From the NCBI GenBank assembly GCA_017562135.1, contig QEYB01000255.1, positions 248,001 through 312,000 of the forward strand: a stretch of DNA of 64,000 bases, written 5' to 3'. Position numbers and translations under genes: made by a program. Below the pieces are notes generated by a model. The model was given only the letters and a program-made list of their open reading frames with translations, did not search any database and was not told where the DNA came from. Below are positions 37,958-50,019 of the stretch, in pieces. How positions within the stretch are numbered: the stretch's first letter is position 1; the number at the start of each line of letters is the position of its first letter. This stretch comes from Dipylidium caninum. Its lineage: Eukaryota > Platyhelminthes > Cestoda > Cyclophyllidea > Dipylidiidae.

Positions 37958-40900
37958 CTATGAAGGCCTGAGAAGTCGCCAATGATTCCCGCTACTTCCA
38001 ACGAGAACGAAGGTCGTCCATGTGGGCGCAGTTTGGAAGACCTCAGGGAAATCGGAAAAATGCTCTGCAAGAAAGGTTCCGGGTTGATAGAGGAGACGGC
38101 TCAAAACGTCGGGAGCTGTTCTGCAGGCCGCCCATAGGGTGAGAGGGAACTGACGTAGAACCCACGGCGAAAGGATGGTCGTACCCGCCAGCAACAGCGG
38201 TACCCCTATCGAGTTGTTCACGAAAGTCTCCTGCAACGTCGTTGTAAGTTCTCGCAGACGGCTGTCAGGGTGTCCTTTACAAACATAAGCGCCGACGCTC
38301 AATGTTACGTCAATTACGCAAGCTTTGTCAGAGATTCGTGCTATGCCACATCTTCCACAAATTTAACAGATAAATAGACCATAACAGCCTAGAAATCGCC
38401 GAAGTGAAATAAATGCTTTCAATGGATGGAAAAGTAAATACACTGACGTTATTAATGCTTCACATCAGCTCTGTTTAGGGTTAGTAGTGCTGTAGATCCT
38501 AATTTAACACCCTTGTGTCCGTTTTTCTACCACATCATTTTTCATCCCCAAAAACCAAGCTAATGGGATATTAACTACTGTTTATGGTCCCGAAGTGATT
38601 TGCTTGTGGTCAATTTATTTTCGTCATAAAATTAGACCATTTGCCTTTGAACAAGCATTCACAAGTGGGTGGTGAGTACACATATTGTGGCTTTATGGAC
38701 ATTGATGCTTCTTTCCCGTTAGACTAATTTTCTTCACAAAGCTTTATTAAATATTCCGTCCAGTCAACGATTTCTTAAGGTGCTCCGCTGCAGTAGTCAG
38801 CGTTAATGAGGGGCAAAAGTCCAGACTGCACGAAGTGGTCGCGTAAGGAATGCAATTTTGTTTATAATCTCCGTGAATAAACAATTAGGGAATTCCAATC
38901 ACATTTGATTCTGCAGATCATGACAAAGTTGACTTCCGTGGTACAAAGGCTCAAGAACTAATCTTCTGCCTCATGCATTTCGACAGCTGAATTTTGTAAC
39001 TGGAAATAGTGCAGTTTCCGTATTCTGATGATAGAATTTTCATTTAATAAACTTACCATTTCAAAGGAGATTAAGTAGAATTGAAGTGTTGGGGAATTCA
39101 CCGACTGTTGGAACCCCAACTCACGAATAAGAGAAGGCGTTATTCCTCTGAGAAAAATGCATACACTACACTCACAGTACCGGTTTTCTCGACCTCTTTC
39201 GGGGTTAGTACCAAGTGGTCGACGATCAGGCAGCATTTAGTAACTCCTGAGCACAAGTATATGGCGAAGAATTCCACGGGAAGAACGACAGATTTTAAGC
39301 AGGCCGGCTTTTTGCCTCCCATAAGGTTAACCGCATGTCAGCTCCAAATACACTCACTTCTCGACCAGAGAAGATGTTCCAGTCACCTTATTGTAATTAT
39401 ATGTTTGTTGCGTGTTAGGATGAAATGCTATGGGCCGCCGATGAAAGTGACAAAAGACTGATGAGATGGCGCAAAGTCTCCACGTGAACTAGTTTCTTGA
39501 CAGGGATCCGAAGATATTCATGGCGAGAAGGCTCGTGGGCGCAGCGGACAATCAAACACGTTTGAACCACGAAGACCTGGTTGTGACTTCAATTTGACTT
39601 CAACAGCCGCCATTTAAATAGACCCACTATTATTCAAAACGCGACCTAGAGACAAAGCTGAAGCCGTGGCGTGGATATCAACGTGGCCTGAGGGAAGGTA
39701 CCGCGAGTCTGCGGCGCGGGACCGAGTCGCGAAGCGAGCGTCGAGCGGACGCGGACACCCCGCGACTGACCAATCAGCGCTTGGTCCGCCACGGAAACGC
39801 GTCACTCGCGCGCCTCCGCCGAATGTCCACGTTCCAAGCGGTTAAGAGACACAATGGCAGGTGAGGGGCAAATGAACAGCTAAGTGGGTTCTTTCGGCAG
39901 TCTTCACTCTACTGATGTTGCCTTCTAAATAAACTAAAATTGGTGTCAGATTGATTCGCAAATGTGGTTATTTGCTGAACTGAATTAAAAGAATAGAATT
40001 GTGAACGAAGCGGAAATTGTTGGTAAATAAATCGAAATAGAGGAAAAATTGTCCACAACTACTTCAAAGACAACTATTCCTGCAGAGACAGCGCATGTTA
40101 GTTGGGCAGGGGTGCACACAACGACTGGAGGTTTCTTGGATGACTTCCACTGGTCTCCCGAAGCACACACCTTCCCCAAGCGCGAAGAGACTATGTGGGG
40201 GAACCTGGTGTCAGATTACTCCATGCCGACACGAACGCATAGATAAAGTTGAGAAAAAAATCATCCTCTGGAATTATAATGATCATTGCACTCTTTGAAT
40301 ATGATGTAAGCCAGAAGTTTGTGACACAATCTATCATGTTTTTCACACTCTTGCGACTTGGTCGTACGAGATGCTAATTTTAATAATGTCACGTTTATTC
40401 ACAGGCGGAGATTTACGCATCGACGATGACTTCACCTGTTGAGTGTGAATTGCGCAAGTTCATTTCAACGTAAATTTCCTCGACTGGCGATGCCAAATTA
40501 CTTTGCGGTGATGACAGCGACAAGACGTGAGTCTGAGGAAAGTCTCTCCTCTCTGCGGCCGCGGCTCCCAGTCCGACTGACGAACTTTTCGTGCCGGAGC
40601 AGTGGACAGAGGCTGAGTAGTCAACCGTAGCCCATCCTCATCGGGTATTTTTCAACACTTCGACTTCTCGGTCGCCGCGACCTTTTCGCATTTTGGTTCT
40701 TTCAATCTTTTAAGGGATCCACTCACGTGCTGGTTGGCTGTTACCGCGATTAGGTGAATGGCATACACTGGTATGGGAAAGTCAAACAAGTTCCATGCAT
40801 TGGCGTGGGAATAAAACCGCCTTTAGCATCCCCCGTAGACAAGTCTTGAACGGAAAGGGGGCTGGTTCGGGGCCCTATAAATTCCTTAAAGGAACCCTCT

Positions 40901-41461
40901 GGGAGAAAGCAGGCTTGCAAGAATGCCGATGAATTCCTTCATTTTCCCTTCCCCCCCCCCTTTCCCCCCCTTAGGGGGCTAAATATGAAAGTAACCTAAG
41001 GAAAGAGGTTAAAACGGCAGCTACTATGGGGGCATGAAAGTGATTTTGCACTGGAGGAGGGTCAGCTTCAGCGCCTTTATCCGCTGCCTCAGCGGTAATT
41101 ATAAATTTTAAGAAGGGGCCTCGAATACCGCATGCTCTCTGCTCCTCCGATTAGTTTGACGTCAGCTTGGGAGGTGACGCGTGGGCAGTACTGGGTGGAG
41201 AAGAAGGGCCGAGAAAAAGTCGTCTGCAGGAGCACGCCTCTGAAGCGCCGCCCCACCAAATGGGCGGGTATGCGGCGGTTAATTGCACAATCAACGGTGT
41301 CTGCATGCGAGTCACTCGGCAAGGTGTGACCGTCATCCGACCACATCCACCCGATACACCGCCCCTGACGAGGACAAAAAGAAATGCTCTCTCACCTATT
41401 TTTTGCGAGACCATGAAGTAGTCGTAGATGGTGCAGAGGTAGCGGGGGATGTAGGCGGTGC
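37958..41461 (-). CDS. Two exons of a possible fourth family member (D), partial
   Basis: One exon (41461-41396) sits between a strong acceptor (TTTGCGTTCGCAG) and donor (GTGAGAG) and encodes TAYIPRYLCTIYDYFMVSQK in phase 1. A later exon (38340-37958) starts in the matching phase and runs to a stop, encoding about 127 residues with DKACVIDVTLSVG, GVPLLLAGTTIL, RQFPLTLWAA, FSDFPEVF and GNHWRLL. The order of hydrophobic strand, P-x-x-L helix, F-x-x-x-P-x-V-F and a Trp near the end resembles members A, B and C, most closely FSHPPVIF and NNW of B. The similarity is weak and the joining of the two exons is inference. Upstream exons are missing. I cannot assign a function. Confidence 0.4.
39769..39776 (+). 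promoter_or_regulatory. CCAAT motif in a CpG-rich patch
   Basis: CCAATCAG, the classic NF-Y consensus, sits in a GC-rich, CpG-rich 200-base segment, and 77 bases on is a short ATG exon candidate at 39854. This suggests a promoter firing to the right. No TATA box is seen. Confidence 0.4.
39854..40442 (+). CDS. Candidate gene start with a 7-nt coding exon
   Basis: ATGGCAG followed directly by GTGAGG gives a seven-base coding exon (39854-39860). The next good acceptor, TTTATTCACAG ending at 40404, continues in phase as MAGGDLRIDDDFT, then a stop unless a donor at about 40438 is used. It is placed just after a CCAAT-containing CpG-rich patch. I do not know the product and found no third exon, so this is only a candidate. 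Confidence 0.2.
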
Positions 41462-41469
41462 CTGCGAAC

Positions 41470-44400
41470 GCAAAGAAAGACCGGTGAGTGCGACGTCTCG
41501 CCTCAGAATTCGTCTCGCCTGACCACAAGGGCGACGCGACAATCTCCCACTTGTGCTACGTTCTTGCGTGCTGCCAGAGCATGCAGAACAGCCGCGTTTG
41601 TGGGCTCAGCGCAGCGAGAACAAGTCACAGCCATGCGAGTTGATGGTAGTCTCAAAAAGGCGATATTTCACGTATTACTTTTATGACCGGAACTCTGGAA
41701 CGTGAGGGGCATGTTCCCTAACCCAAATGACAATATTCCGTGTGGACCCCAGTTAACAATTTGCCTACCGTTAAGAAATTTGATTGTCAGGAGGAGTCTC
41801 GGGAAAAAGGGCGTCTGAGGCAGCAACGACATTCTTCTTTTATGACAGCAATGAATTCGCCGTTGGGAGCTCTACACAGTGCCTTGAAGCTCGCGAACAG
41901 AGCCGGCGACAGCGAGGATATCAGTCAAATGCCCTCTTTCCATTTGCCTTTTATTGCTAGTCTCATTACTATTGCCTACGGGAAGGGGAATGTGGTCTAC
42001 CGTTTGGCGTCGACAAAAAAACAGGTTAGTTCATCGCGAAATTTCTTATGGCTCGACAAGGACTGGAAATATCATTGATCCCTGAGGATTCGCACCAAGA
42101 ATGTAAAAAAACTATGACACCTCCGTTGACGTTGAGTACTCGCATACTCTCAAACACGGTGGAATGGAGGTTTGTAAAAAACATCACGTGACTTCCAAGT
42201 GAGAACTCGTGCCAGTGACATTGTAATGTTACGAGTAATTAGAGTAAAACTCGCCGACGGGGTGGCAGCTAATTCGAGTTAACTTGCACTGCTGCGCTTG
42301 TTACAACCTGTGACCGATTTAGGGCGCGGTTGAACGCAACCTCCTGTCTGTAGGCTGCATTTGACACCTTCACCAGCGTTGTCAATGCGGGTCGTTTCGC
42401 TACGCCGAGGACGACGAGAGCCGCGAGACGGGGCGGGCGGCAGCGGCACTGGCTACAGCTGACACCACAGAACCCTTCTTCTCGACAGGTTCACGGTTTC
42501 CGGCTGTGTTAGAGGTGGCTTGGGCTGTGACAAACGAGTGTCAGTTGTGAGAGGGAAATTCCTACCGGCGCGACACACCGGAGCCCAGGAAAGCGTTAAA
42601 GGACGCTTCTCGGGTTCTTCAAAAACTCCTCCATTAGAGCATGGCCAGAAGCGTCAGAAATATCCGAAGAGCCGGTTATTTCTGCATATTAATACTAAAC
42701 AAAAACCCCGCAGCGAATCATCTTGCACTTGCCGGTCCTCCCCCTTTCATTTGGCAGTGCACAAGTTCGAACCGGCAGATATGTCATCAAATAAACAATA
42801 AAAAATGCATCAAAGGTACAACGAGGCATCTTCGGCACGCAAAAAAGCTTCCTGCAGTGGTCACATGGATTTGAAGGCGAGTAGAAGGCACTGCGACTTG
42901 TGGTTCAACCGCAGTGACCTTTTTTGTATTGCCAAAGCATTTAAAAGCCGCCTTCGGGCACCGAAACACTTAAAAGTGCAGTAAAGTTGCCTGTTAAGGA
43001 GAGAGTTAAGCAAAGCCTTTTCCTCCTTTTACCTGAAGAGGCGATGGGCAACAACAAGTCCTACGACCTACTGTGGTTGTTGCAGACGCGCTTTTCTAAA
43101 ATTTCAGCCGAGCTCTCAGGCTGCCAAGACAAGTGGAGCGGCAGGCGATTCATCGCATTTGGCAGCAAAACGAATGCACAAAAAAAGCCTTTTAACGTCT
43201 ACTGGGAAAATTAGATGAATTTCACAAATGTGGAGTGGGAAAAGAGAAGACGAACAGGCTTGATGCCGTAAAAAGTGAAACTGGTCTGCGATCGCGTAAA
43301 CCACTCAAGGAAACGCACATGTGGCAGATGCATGGCGCGTTCTCCCCAGAAGACTTTTTCACTTGGCAATTGCCAACTTTTGCGTAAATGAGCAACCTGT
43401 TGCCGCCGCGCCCCACCGCCTCGTGCCCCAAATCGGCTGACAATCCGGGGGGGGGGGGGGCCGAAGGTTGTCAGTCACTTCAAGGGCAGGAATTGTTCCT
43501 TCTACGAAACATTCCGTCCTGACAATAACGGAGCCGTAGCCTTCGCGACATATACTCTCGTTAATGCCTATGCCGTACAAGTGCAACAAAAGACAAGGCT
43601 ATGGCATGCAGGCAGCTGTTGCTATGCCAACCGCGAAGTGGCTCCGCTACGGAGACCAGCTTATGAGACTTGCGGCAAAATGTAACAGGCCTTACTCAAA
43701 TTGAGGATGGCGACCGAGAGCGCGGGGAACATCCCTCGAAGGTGCGTTGGCTGTTTCACGGCAAGATCAGTCGAGGTCGCTTCCAGCTTAAATTAAGACG
43801 GGGAAAGAGCTCAGTGCATGCATAGCCAAGTGGGCACATGGCGAAAAAACGGCGACAAAAGTGGAAGACGAAATGCCTCGTGGGCAAGCAAACGAATAAA
43901 TTACCCAGTTTCTTCTCCGCGCCTAATTCCGTCAAAGCTATTTTTAAGTATGGAAAAGTCTGTCTGGTAGGAATTCTACCATTCACATAGAATTTGCCTT
44001 CGACAATATCTTAGCAGATTAGTGAAATATGCGTCGGGCTGCTTGGCTAGGGGAGGTTTTACTACCGGTGGTTGAAGGTGAAGAATATCGGGGAGCAATG
44101 CCGCTGGGCGGCGATATCACCTTGAGGGAATGGAGGCGATAAAGGAGGGGGTGGAAAGGAAAACGAAAGTAAAAGTGAACCTGTTTATGAGTTCACTGCG
44201 TGTATGAACAAAGAGAGCCAGACTTTCGGGCAAATCTTGTGCCTTCTTCAAATGGCCAAAGACGAACCAGTGAGGTAGATGGCACTGCTGAATGGCTTAA
44301 GTAGTTGAATGGGCAAAAACGCATGGCACCCATCCCACTGAGTGGTCATCGTAGCGGACTTCACCGCGACACTGTGCGGTTGAAGACATTTGGAGGCGAG

Positions 44401-44640
44401 AAAGGTGATGAGAATTGAAACCGAGTGGTTCCAACAGGCACAAAACACCGGCCCTCGTACTTCTGAGTGAACATGAGGCTTAGCATTTGCCTTACACTCA
44501 AACAGCAACTTAACCGACCGCGACAGTCCTGACCAGCCCGTCGGGCCCGTCGCTCACGCACTCCTGCTCAACTAACAACCTGCCCCAGCAGTAGCCATTG
44601 AACCGCGGGGCAGAAAGGCGTGCGCTGCGTGATAAACACA
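41470..44640. other. No supported gene; GC-rich patch near 42400
   Basis: This lies between the last visible exon of the 44.6-47.4 kb gene and the exon at 41461, so it should contain further exons of one of them, but none is convincing. Around 42410-42440 there is a CpG-rich stretch with GGGGCGGGC, an Sp1-like site. A 14-base G run is at 43447-43460. Confidence 0.35.
43447..43460. repeat. Poly(G) run
   Basis: Fourteen G in a row in non-coding DNA; the longest homopolymer of G seen in the window. Confidence 0.8.
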
Positions 44641-44641
44641 C

Positions 44642-47396
44642 CTCGGCGCTTTCCAACCGCTCGAGCAGCTTCGAATCTGCCTTCGTGCCATGCTGATAGT
44701 AGGTTTGGACAGCGAATCGGACCATCTGTAGAGTCTCGGGGGCAGGTTTCCTCAGCATTTCATGGACTATCTCGGTGGGTTCGCGAGTTGCATCAAAAAG
44801 CGGTGAATGGCGTTTATCCGTGTAGACAATTACGTCTTCTCCTTCTCCGTTGCGAGAGATAAACGTCTGCTCTGCATTGTCTGACACTAGCAGGCTGCTT
44901 TCTAGAAGCTCTCTCTTCGCTTGACGAGGAAGGCCCTTTGGATGAAGAGGATCCCTCGTCTGTGACGGCATGTGATGCGCATGAATCGGATGTTGCTTCG
45001 ACCTGGCACTTGTGCGGTGTGGCAGAGTCCTCCGACCCATCTCCCGGGAGTGAGTGGAAATGGAAGTCGGGACTTTCCTGGATCGGAGACAGAAATGGCA
45101 GGCACATCGGATTATCTGAATTTTTCAACACTATTTGCGGTGCACAGAAACTTGCGCTTTTCAAGTCAGGTTGTTCGTACTGCGTGGTAATATTCGAATG
45201 CGAGGTCGAGAGGTCTGCAATATCGCTGGACCCTCTTGGAGACGTTAAATCTTTACTATCAGGCACTTTCATGCTTTTGACGTTTTCTGCCTCAACTGCA
45301 GAGATCACAAAATTTTCTTCGTTTGATAGCGATCCGCCAGCACTGACAAATGGCGAGTGGAAGTCCTCGAGCACTTCCCAGCAAGCACCGGAAGAATTTT
45401 GAGCTTCCCCAACTTCTCCGTCATTCACGCTCGCATGTTTGGTCGAGTCAGTGTCCAAGCCACTTCCTTTGGGAACGCAAACCTTGTCTTCTAACTCTTC
45501 CCGCTCGCCCTCATCCTCAGATGTTTTGGCGGCTGGTGGTTGCGATAACTTGGCCCCAGTGCATAGTTGTATTTGCAGCCAGTCGTCTGCGGTCCCGACG
45601 CTCAGTCGGTTTTCTTCGTCCGCTGGCGCTCGATCATCCTCAGACTCGTTTTCGTGTTCAGAAGAAGAGAAAGCCAAGGATACTGGACAACTTGCTAAGA
45701 GATTCTCTTGAATTGGAACAATCACTTCGTCCTGAGGCTCATCCTCGAAATGCTGATGCAGTAGGCTTTCGGCGCAGTTGTTCTGCCTCTGATAAATTTC
45801 ATCCCCTTCTCCTTTGGCAATACATTGTACTTCTGCGGTCTCAAGGTCATTTTCTGTACCTTTAACTACTGCAACCGGAATTCGCTCTTGTGGACTATTT
45901 TGGTCGCTATGACCTATCGGTGGATCTGTCGATTCAAATTTTTCAACTTCCGGAAGGGCTGCGCTCTCTGACGACCCACACAGATGACATTCTTCTTCCC
46001 GATGTCCTGCGGTTGCACTGCTGTGTGGGTTCTCGACATGTGGATAACTTACTTGAGATCCTTGTTCTTCACAGTTTTTAGAAAGAGTATCATCTTTGGC
46101 TCCATAAATATCCCGATGAGAGTTAGTGTCTGAATCGTCAACCAGGGTTGGATCTTCAAATGAATCTGAGGATGCCTCTGAATTAGGATTCATAATCGTC
46201 GGCCTGGAGGGAGATGTTGCCATGAGATCGTCATTTTGAGTCCGCAAATTAACCGTGTCAGGAAGGGTCCAACTTTCCAACGGAAGTAGCCTCGGTTTAA
46301 GGAAATTGTCTTCACAACTTATTTTTCTTTCGTCTGAATGGACAGTCTCATCGTCGGGGTTGTCATCGTCCACGAATTTTGGAAAATCTTTCAATTCGGC
46401 AAGTCGTTTTTCCTGAACGCTTTGTGCGGCCGCCTGTTGAAAATGGGCTGGTAAGGAGTTTGAAGTATGCTCGTTCGAAGGAGGTTCATCGCAACTGTTT
46501 CGGGGATAACCCAGACAAGACGGCAATGAGGAAGCAATTAAAGTCGTTGGACATTTGCCGAGTGAGAAATGTGTATGATCACAAAGACTAGGCGAAGAAG
46601 ATGTGATGTCTGTGGAAACGACACTGAAATTGCTCACAATGCCCGAGTCACACTGTGGTTTTATTTGGCGATCGCTGGTCAAAGTGTTGTTCCTCCGTTT
46701 AGAAGGCGAAAAGGATTGAGTGCTATAGTTTAAACTTCTGTCCAAAGAGCTTTCTCCATTATGAACTTGGAGACAGTAGTTCCGTAATATCTTCTTCGGT
46801 TTAGGTAGAGTATTGGTTTCCTGAATGCTAGCACGAGTGAATTCTGGCGTTTCTACAATTATTTGCTGAGGTTGGCCGTCCAAAATTGGCTCGCTCACTA
46901 GACGTTTCTTTTTTGGGATTTTTAGCCCACCGAAAAGTCGTAGAATGTCACTGTTTCCGTGCTTTTGTCTTTTAGTCATCGAGGGCTCCGAATGTCGTCT
47001 CTCTTTTTTCTCCTTCTTCCATAAGTTCTTCCCCTGGCAAAGACTCAGGTTCCCAAATAGACACATATCATCGGAAGAATAACTTCGTCGGTCAGACAAA
47101 TTATATTCCCGTTGACAATAGGAAGGTTGAATTTTAAACGAATAGGCGAAAGAAGCGAAATTTTGTATAGGCAATCCTCTTTCGGGAAACCGAATGGACT
47201 CAGGCGGGAGGTAGGGTTCGAGCGTGCCGGCAAAGGCAGTTCTCATTGGTTTAATAGGTTCGGCTTTTGATTCGTCAATGAACTGTGAAACTCCATTGGT
47301 GCTGTCCTCATTGGTTGATGAGTTGCCCACTTCGATTGGTGATTTTCGTGTTGGCTTGGGTGTTAGTGGTACTTTGGCTGCAAGAATAGTGGACAT
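44642..47396 (-). CDS. Large Ser/Glu-rich, probably disordered protein (3' end open)
   Basis: A long exon (47396-45003, 798 codons) joins through a 43-nt intron (45002-44960, CAG/GTCGAA to TCACAG) to a second exon (44959-44642, 106 codons) in phase 0. The join explains the frame switch exactly. The product is at least 904 residues, rich in Ser, Glu, Asp and Pro, with basic patches (KKEKKERRHSEP near residue 128, LKIPKKKRLVSEP) that look like nuclear localisation or kinase target sites, and otherwise low complexity. The second exon is more ordered: VIVYTDKRHSPLFDATREP, EIVHEMLRKPAPETLQMVRF, then LLERLESAE before a GTGTGT donor, so exons follow downstream. An AG nine codons after the ATG could instead be an acceptor, making the start internal. 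I do not recognise the family. Confidence 0.7.
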
Positions 47397-47399
47397 TAT

Positions 47400-49490
47400 T
47401 ATAATTTATGTGGAGACCATTTCCATGATTACACACGTTCTCTTTCAAAGACGCTATTTATGGATAGAATAAGGCTTCAACTATCCTCATACAGGCTGAT
47501 ATTCCGCTTGATTTTAATGGTTCAGGAGACGTTGAAGGTTTTTCTATAATTGCAATGGACGAGGTGTTTTTTTAAGAGAATAAACACAGAACGAATATAA
47601 CTACTTTCGAGCAATTCATATCTACTACAATTTCAACTGCCTTTTTTAACATACGTATAACATTTTCATTTTATGTTTGACAATCCAAGGTTTTTTCTAA
47701 ACCATTTATGACTGCCTACTAAATTCCTCAAGGAATATAATAATTTTCCGGCAAGAAAACTGCGACCCTAGCTCAGAGGTAAGCTAATGATGGTGAGCGA
47801 ATTTCGCAAATGAATGGAGGGCGCAAAGACTGATAAGAGGGGTAACGAAACAGAATGGGTGATCGCATCTTTGACGCATCTAGTTAGTCAAAGTACCATC
47901 ACTAGCCACCATGGGATACAAGAGAATACTGAGCAAATGTCTACTTGTGGCCCTGTAAAATTGCAACCGACCGACAGGATTAACTTATTAGGGTAATATA
48001 TGGAGTGGGAGTAAGACCAGCACACGAATATCGAGGTCTGTCAGCTTACAGGAGCTTTCGAATAGCCAAATCGGCTTCGATGATTTATAGCAAAGGAGTA
48101 CCATATTGCCCTTAAGATGTTCCGCCAGTCTAGGAAAACGCTCGACCGCGGGGAGATAATCTGAACGAGATTTTACTTTGGTTTACCACAGACATGGTAA
48201 GTAGTAGCCTAACTTATGCACAAAATACGAAGAACTTTTTATCGGTGGGTCTGCATTTCAGCGGTACCCTCCCTCCCAGTAATCGCCATAGCGTTCTCAT
48301 TATGCTTTTGATGGCACTTTTGTTGGATGCTCCACTGTTGTTGTCCACTTGTTGTTCAACTTAGAACTGCGGTGGAGAATCAGATGCGCTGAAGACGCGC
48401 AACTCTGAGCCGTTGACCTCAACAGTCAGTCACGTAGTTTTCGTCGCACAAATGATTGCGGAGAATCAGATGCGCAAAAGTATAAAGCAGAAAACGCATC
48501 GTCTGGCAACAAACAATCGCACGACTGTGGTCATCCTCTAGAATGACTCTCTAAGTGGCTTAGGCGGCAACTTCGACGCCTCCCGTAATTAGGAATGTCG
48601 TGCTTCCACAAAGATTTTCAGCTCACTTCAGACTGGGCGGTTTTGAAGTAGAGCCAGGGCAAACCCTCACCTAACCAGCAGAGCGGTTTTGATCTCAGAC
48701 CGCCTGATAATACCTTTTGCGGCAACGATTTTTGTCCTATAGCTTTGTTCGAAGAGGAAGAAACTTCGTCAAATGTCAGTCACTTTTACCACTACCCGAA
48801 TGTGCTTTCTGCGCCTCTTTGAAGCTACTTCATAAGGCATCTGTGCAGAGTTTCAGTTGGCGAGATGCTCGAAAGGACTGCCAGAGGGGAAGATAAAGCG
48901 GTTGGAGCTTTTCTCTTATTGCGCAGAAACTCTTAGTTCCCCTTGAATAATGTCAGACAAAGAAGGTAATCAGAACTAATTTGCTGAAGTTTAAAGTCCC
49001 ATCTTCCCGCCAGGTGATTTAAACGCAAGAGGAAATATGTTGGAGGTGGCAATTAAGGCGGATAATGGATGTAAAATCACCAATGATTGTTGGGACGGAC
49101 GGCCGTCCGGTAATAACGAAGGAGTGGTCCATCTGCTAGTGTGCTGATTTTATTGTTGTATTTCGAGTATTTGTGTACCCTGCTTATGGCCGACCTTGTA
49201 AACTTTTTGCCTGTGACAAGAGGCTCATATAACCAACGACATTTAGAAGCGTCCCGGTGATGACAATGCTCCAGTTGATCGCGTGTGACACCTTGGAGAA
49301 AGGCGCCTCATCTGCAGTCATCAACGTCGCGCATATGAGGTGCTAACTCATTCGAATTAGCAGACGTGTGTTTATTTCTTCGCTTGACAGCAACAACAAT
49401 TACGTTTGTGCAAGGGGCGGATACTTAGCGCAGAGTACAAACTAAAACATGCTAACCAGAAGAGTTGTGTGTTCATTTGAAGAAATAGGC
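47400..49490. other. No supported gene
   Basis: Upstream of the large minus-strand gene. Around 48366-48476 two similar strings (GGAGAATCAGATGCGC, first at about 48374, again at about 48460) suggest a small local duplication. No exon, tRNA or transposon could be supported. Confidence 0.35.
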
Positions 49491-49496
49491 AAACAG

Positions 49497-50018
49497 TTAC
49501 GTACTTTGAAGTGTGCCCAACAGTTTGTTCCATGGACCTTCAGGAGAATCCCATTCCTCTCTCTGAAGAGAAAAGATCAGCGGCTCAGTGGCAAACAGTT
49601 CGGAGTCGAAGAGCTTTTGCGCCCCTGGCGGGCCGATGTAAACCACTATGGCGCGATTGCGCCAAGTGGGCCGAATGGTGAGGAAGACGAGCATTCGAGG
49701 GTAAATGAGATCCAGACAGGCAGCGTTTGTGCCGGAAGTGATGAAGATAGCATACTCCGAATGTCTCAAAAACTTTTCTTCAAATTCATCGAAACGCATG
49801 TTTAGAAAGGCCTCGCCGCTACGATGAGGTGTGTATGACCTTGCACCGAGCACCTCGGCCACCCTGTCACGCAGAAATTCGGCAAACTCCTCAGCCATCT
49901 CGTCTTCCAGACTGGCGGAGTGATCCGGTGGAAGGAAGGTGTGGGGTGTGAGAATGGTGAATTTATAGAATCTCTCATACTGGGTAGGAAGGGGCAGCGA
50001 AAGGGCTGTCTGGCTCAT
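49497..50018 (-). CDS. Unrecognised intronless protein, family member A
   Basis: A single open frame of 173 residues from ATG to TAA. It aligns along its length with the gene at 55327: FTILTPHTFL (20-29) with LVIFTPRALT, FDEFEEKFL (76-84) with FDNFLQALE, AIFITSGT with AIIVIPGN, IYPRMLVFLTIRPTW (105-119) with IYPRLLVHLTVKPQW, and FDSELFATEPLIF with FDPTIFSHPPVIF. The aligned motifs fall at nearly the same residue numbers in both. Hydrophobic strands alternate with helices, suggesting a compact alpha/beta cytoplasmic domain; no signal peptide or membrane span. Two CCAAT-type motifs lie upstream on the opposite strand (about 50104 and 50164). Function unknown; a TIR/SEFIR-like fold is one possibility by element order only. 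Confidence 0.72.
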   Translation of the reverse strand: MSQTALSLPLPTQYERFYKFTILTPHTFLPPDHSASLEDEMAEEFAEFLRDRVAEVLGARSYTPHRSGEAFLNMRFDEFEEKFLRHSEYAIFITSGTNAACLDLIYPRMLVFLTIRPTWRNRAIVVYIGPPGAQKLFDSELFATEPLIFSLQREEWDSPEGPWNKLLGTLQST

Positions 50019-50019
50019 T

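Larger units (their letters stand above)
38350..41390. other. Intron of the minus-strand gene; GC-rich promoter-like patch
   Basis: Between the two minus-strand exons lies a GC- and CpG-rich segment (about 39640-39860) with a CCAAT motif, described separately. Elsewhere only short overlapping frames and a C-run near 40951-40968 occur. Confidence 0.35.

Noticed and set aside
45350..45865. Long + strand open frame of 171 codons
   Set aside because: It is antisense to the 798-codon exon of the minus-strand gene, whose frame, splice phase and continuation are coherent.
47766..47800. tRNA-like string (TAGCTCAGAGGTAAG)
   Set aside because: No T-loop sequence, acceptor stem or anticodon arm follows at the required spacing.
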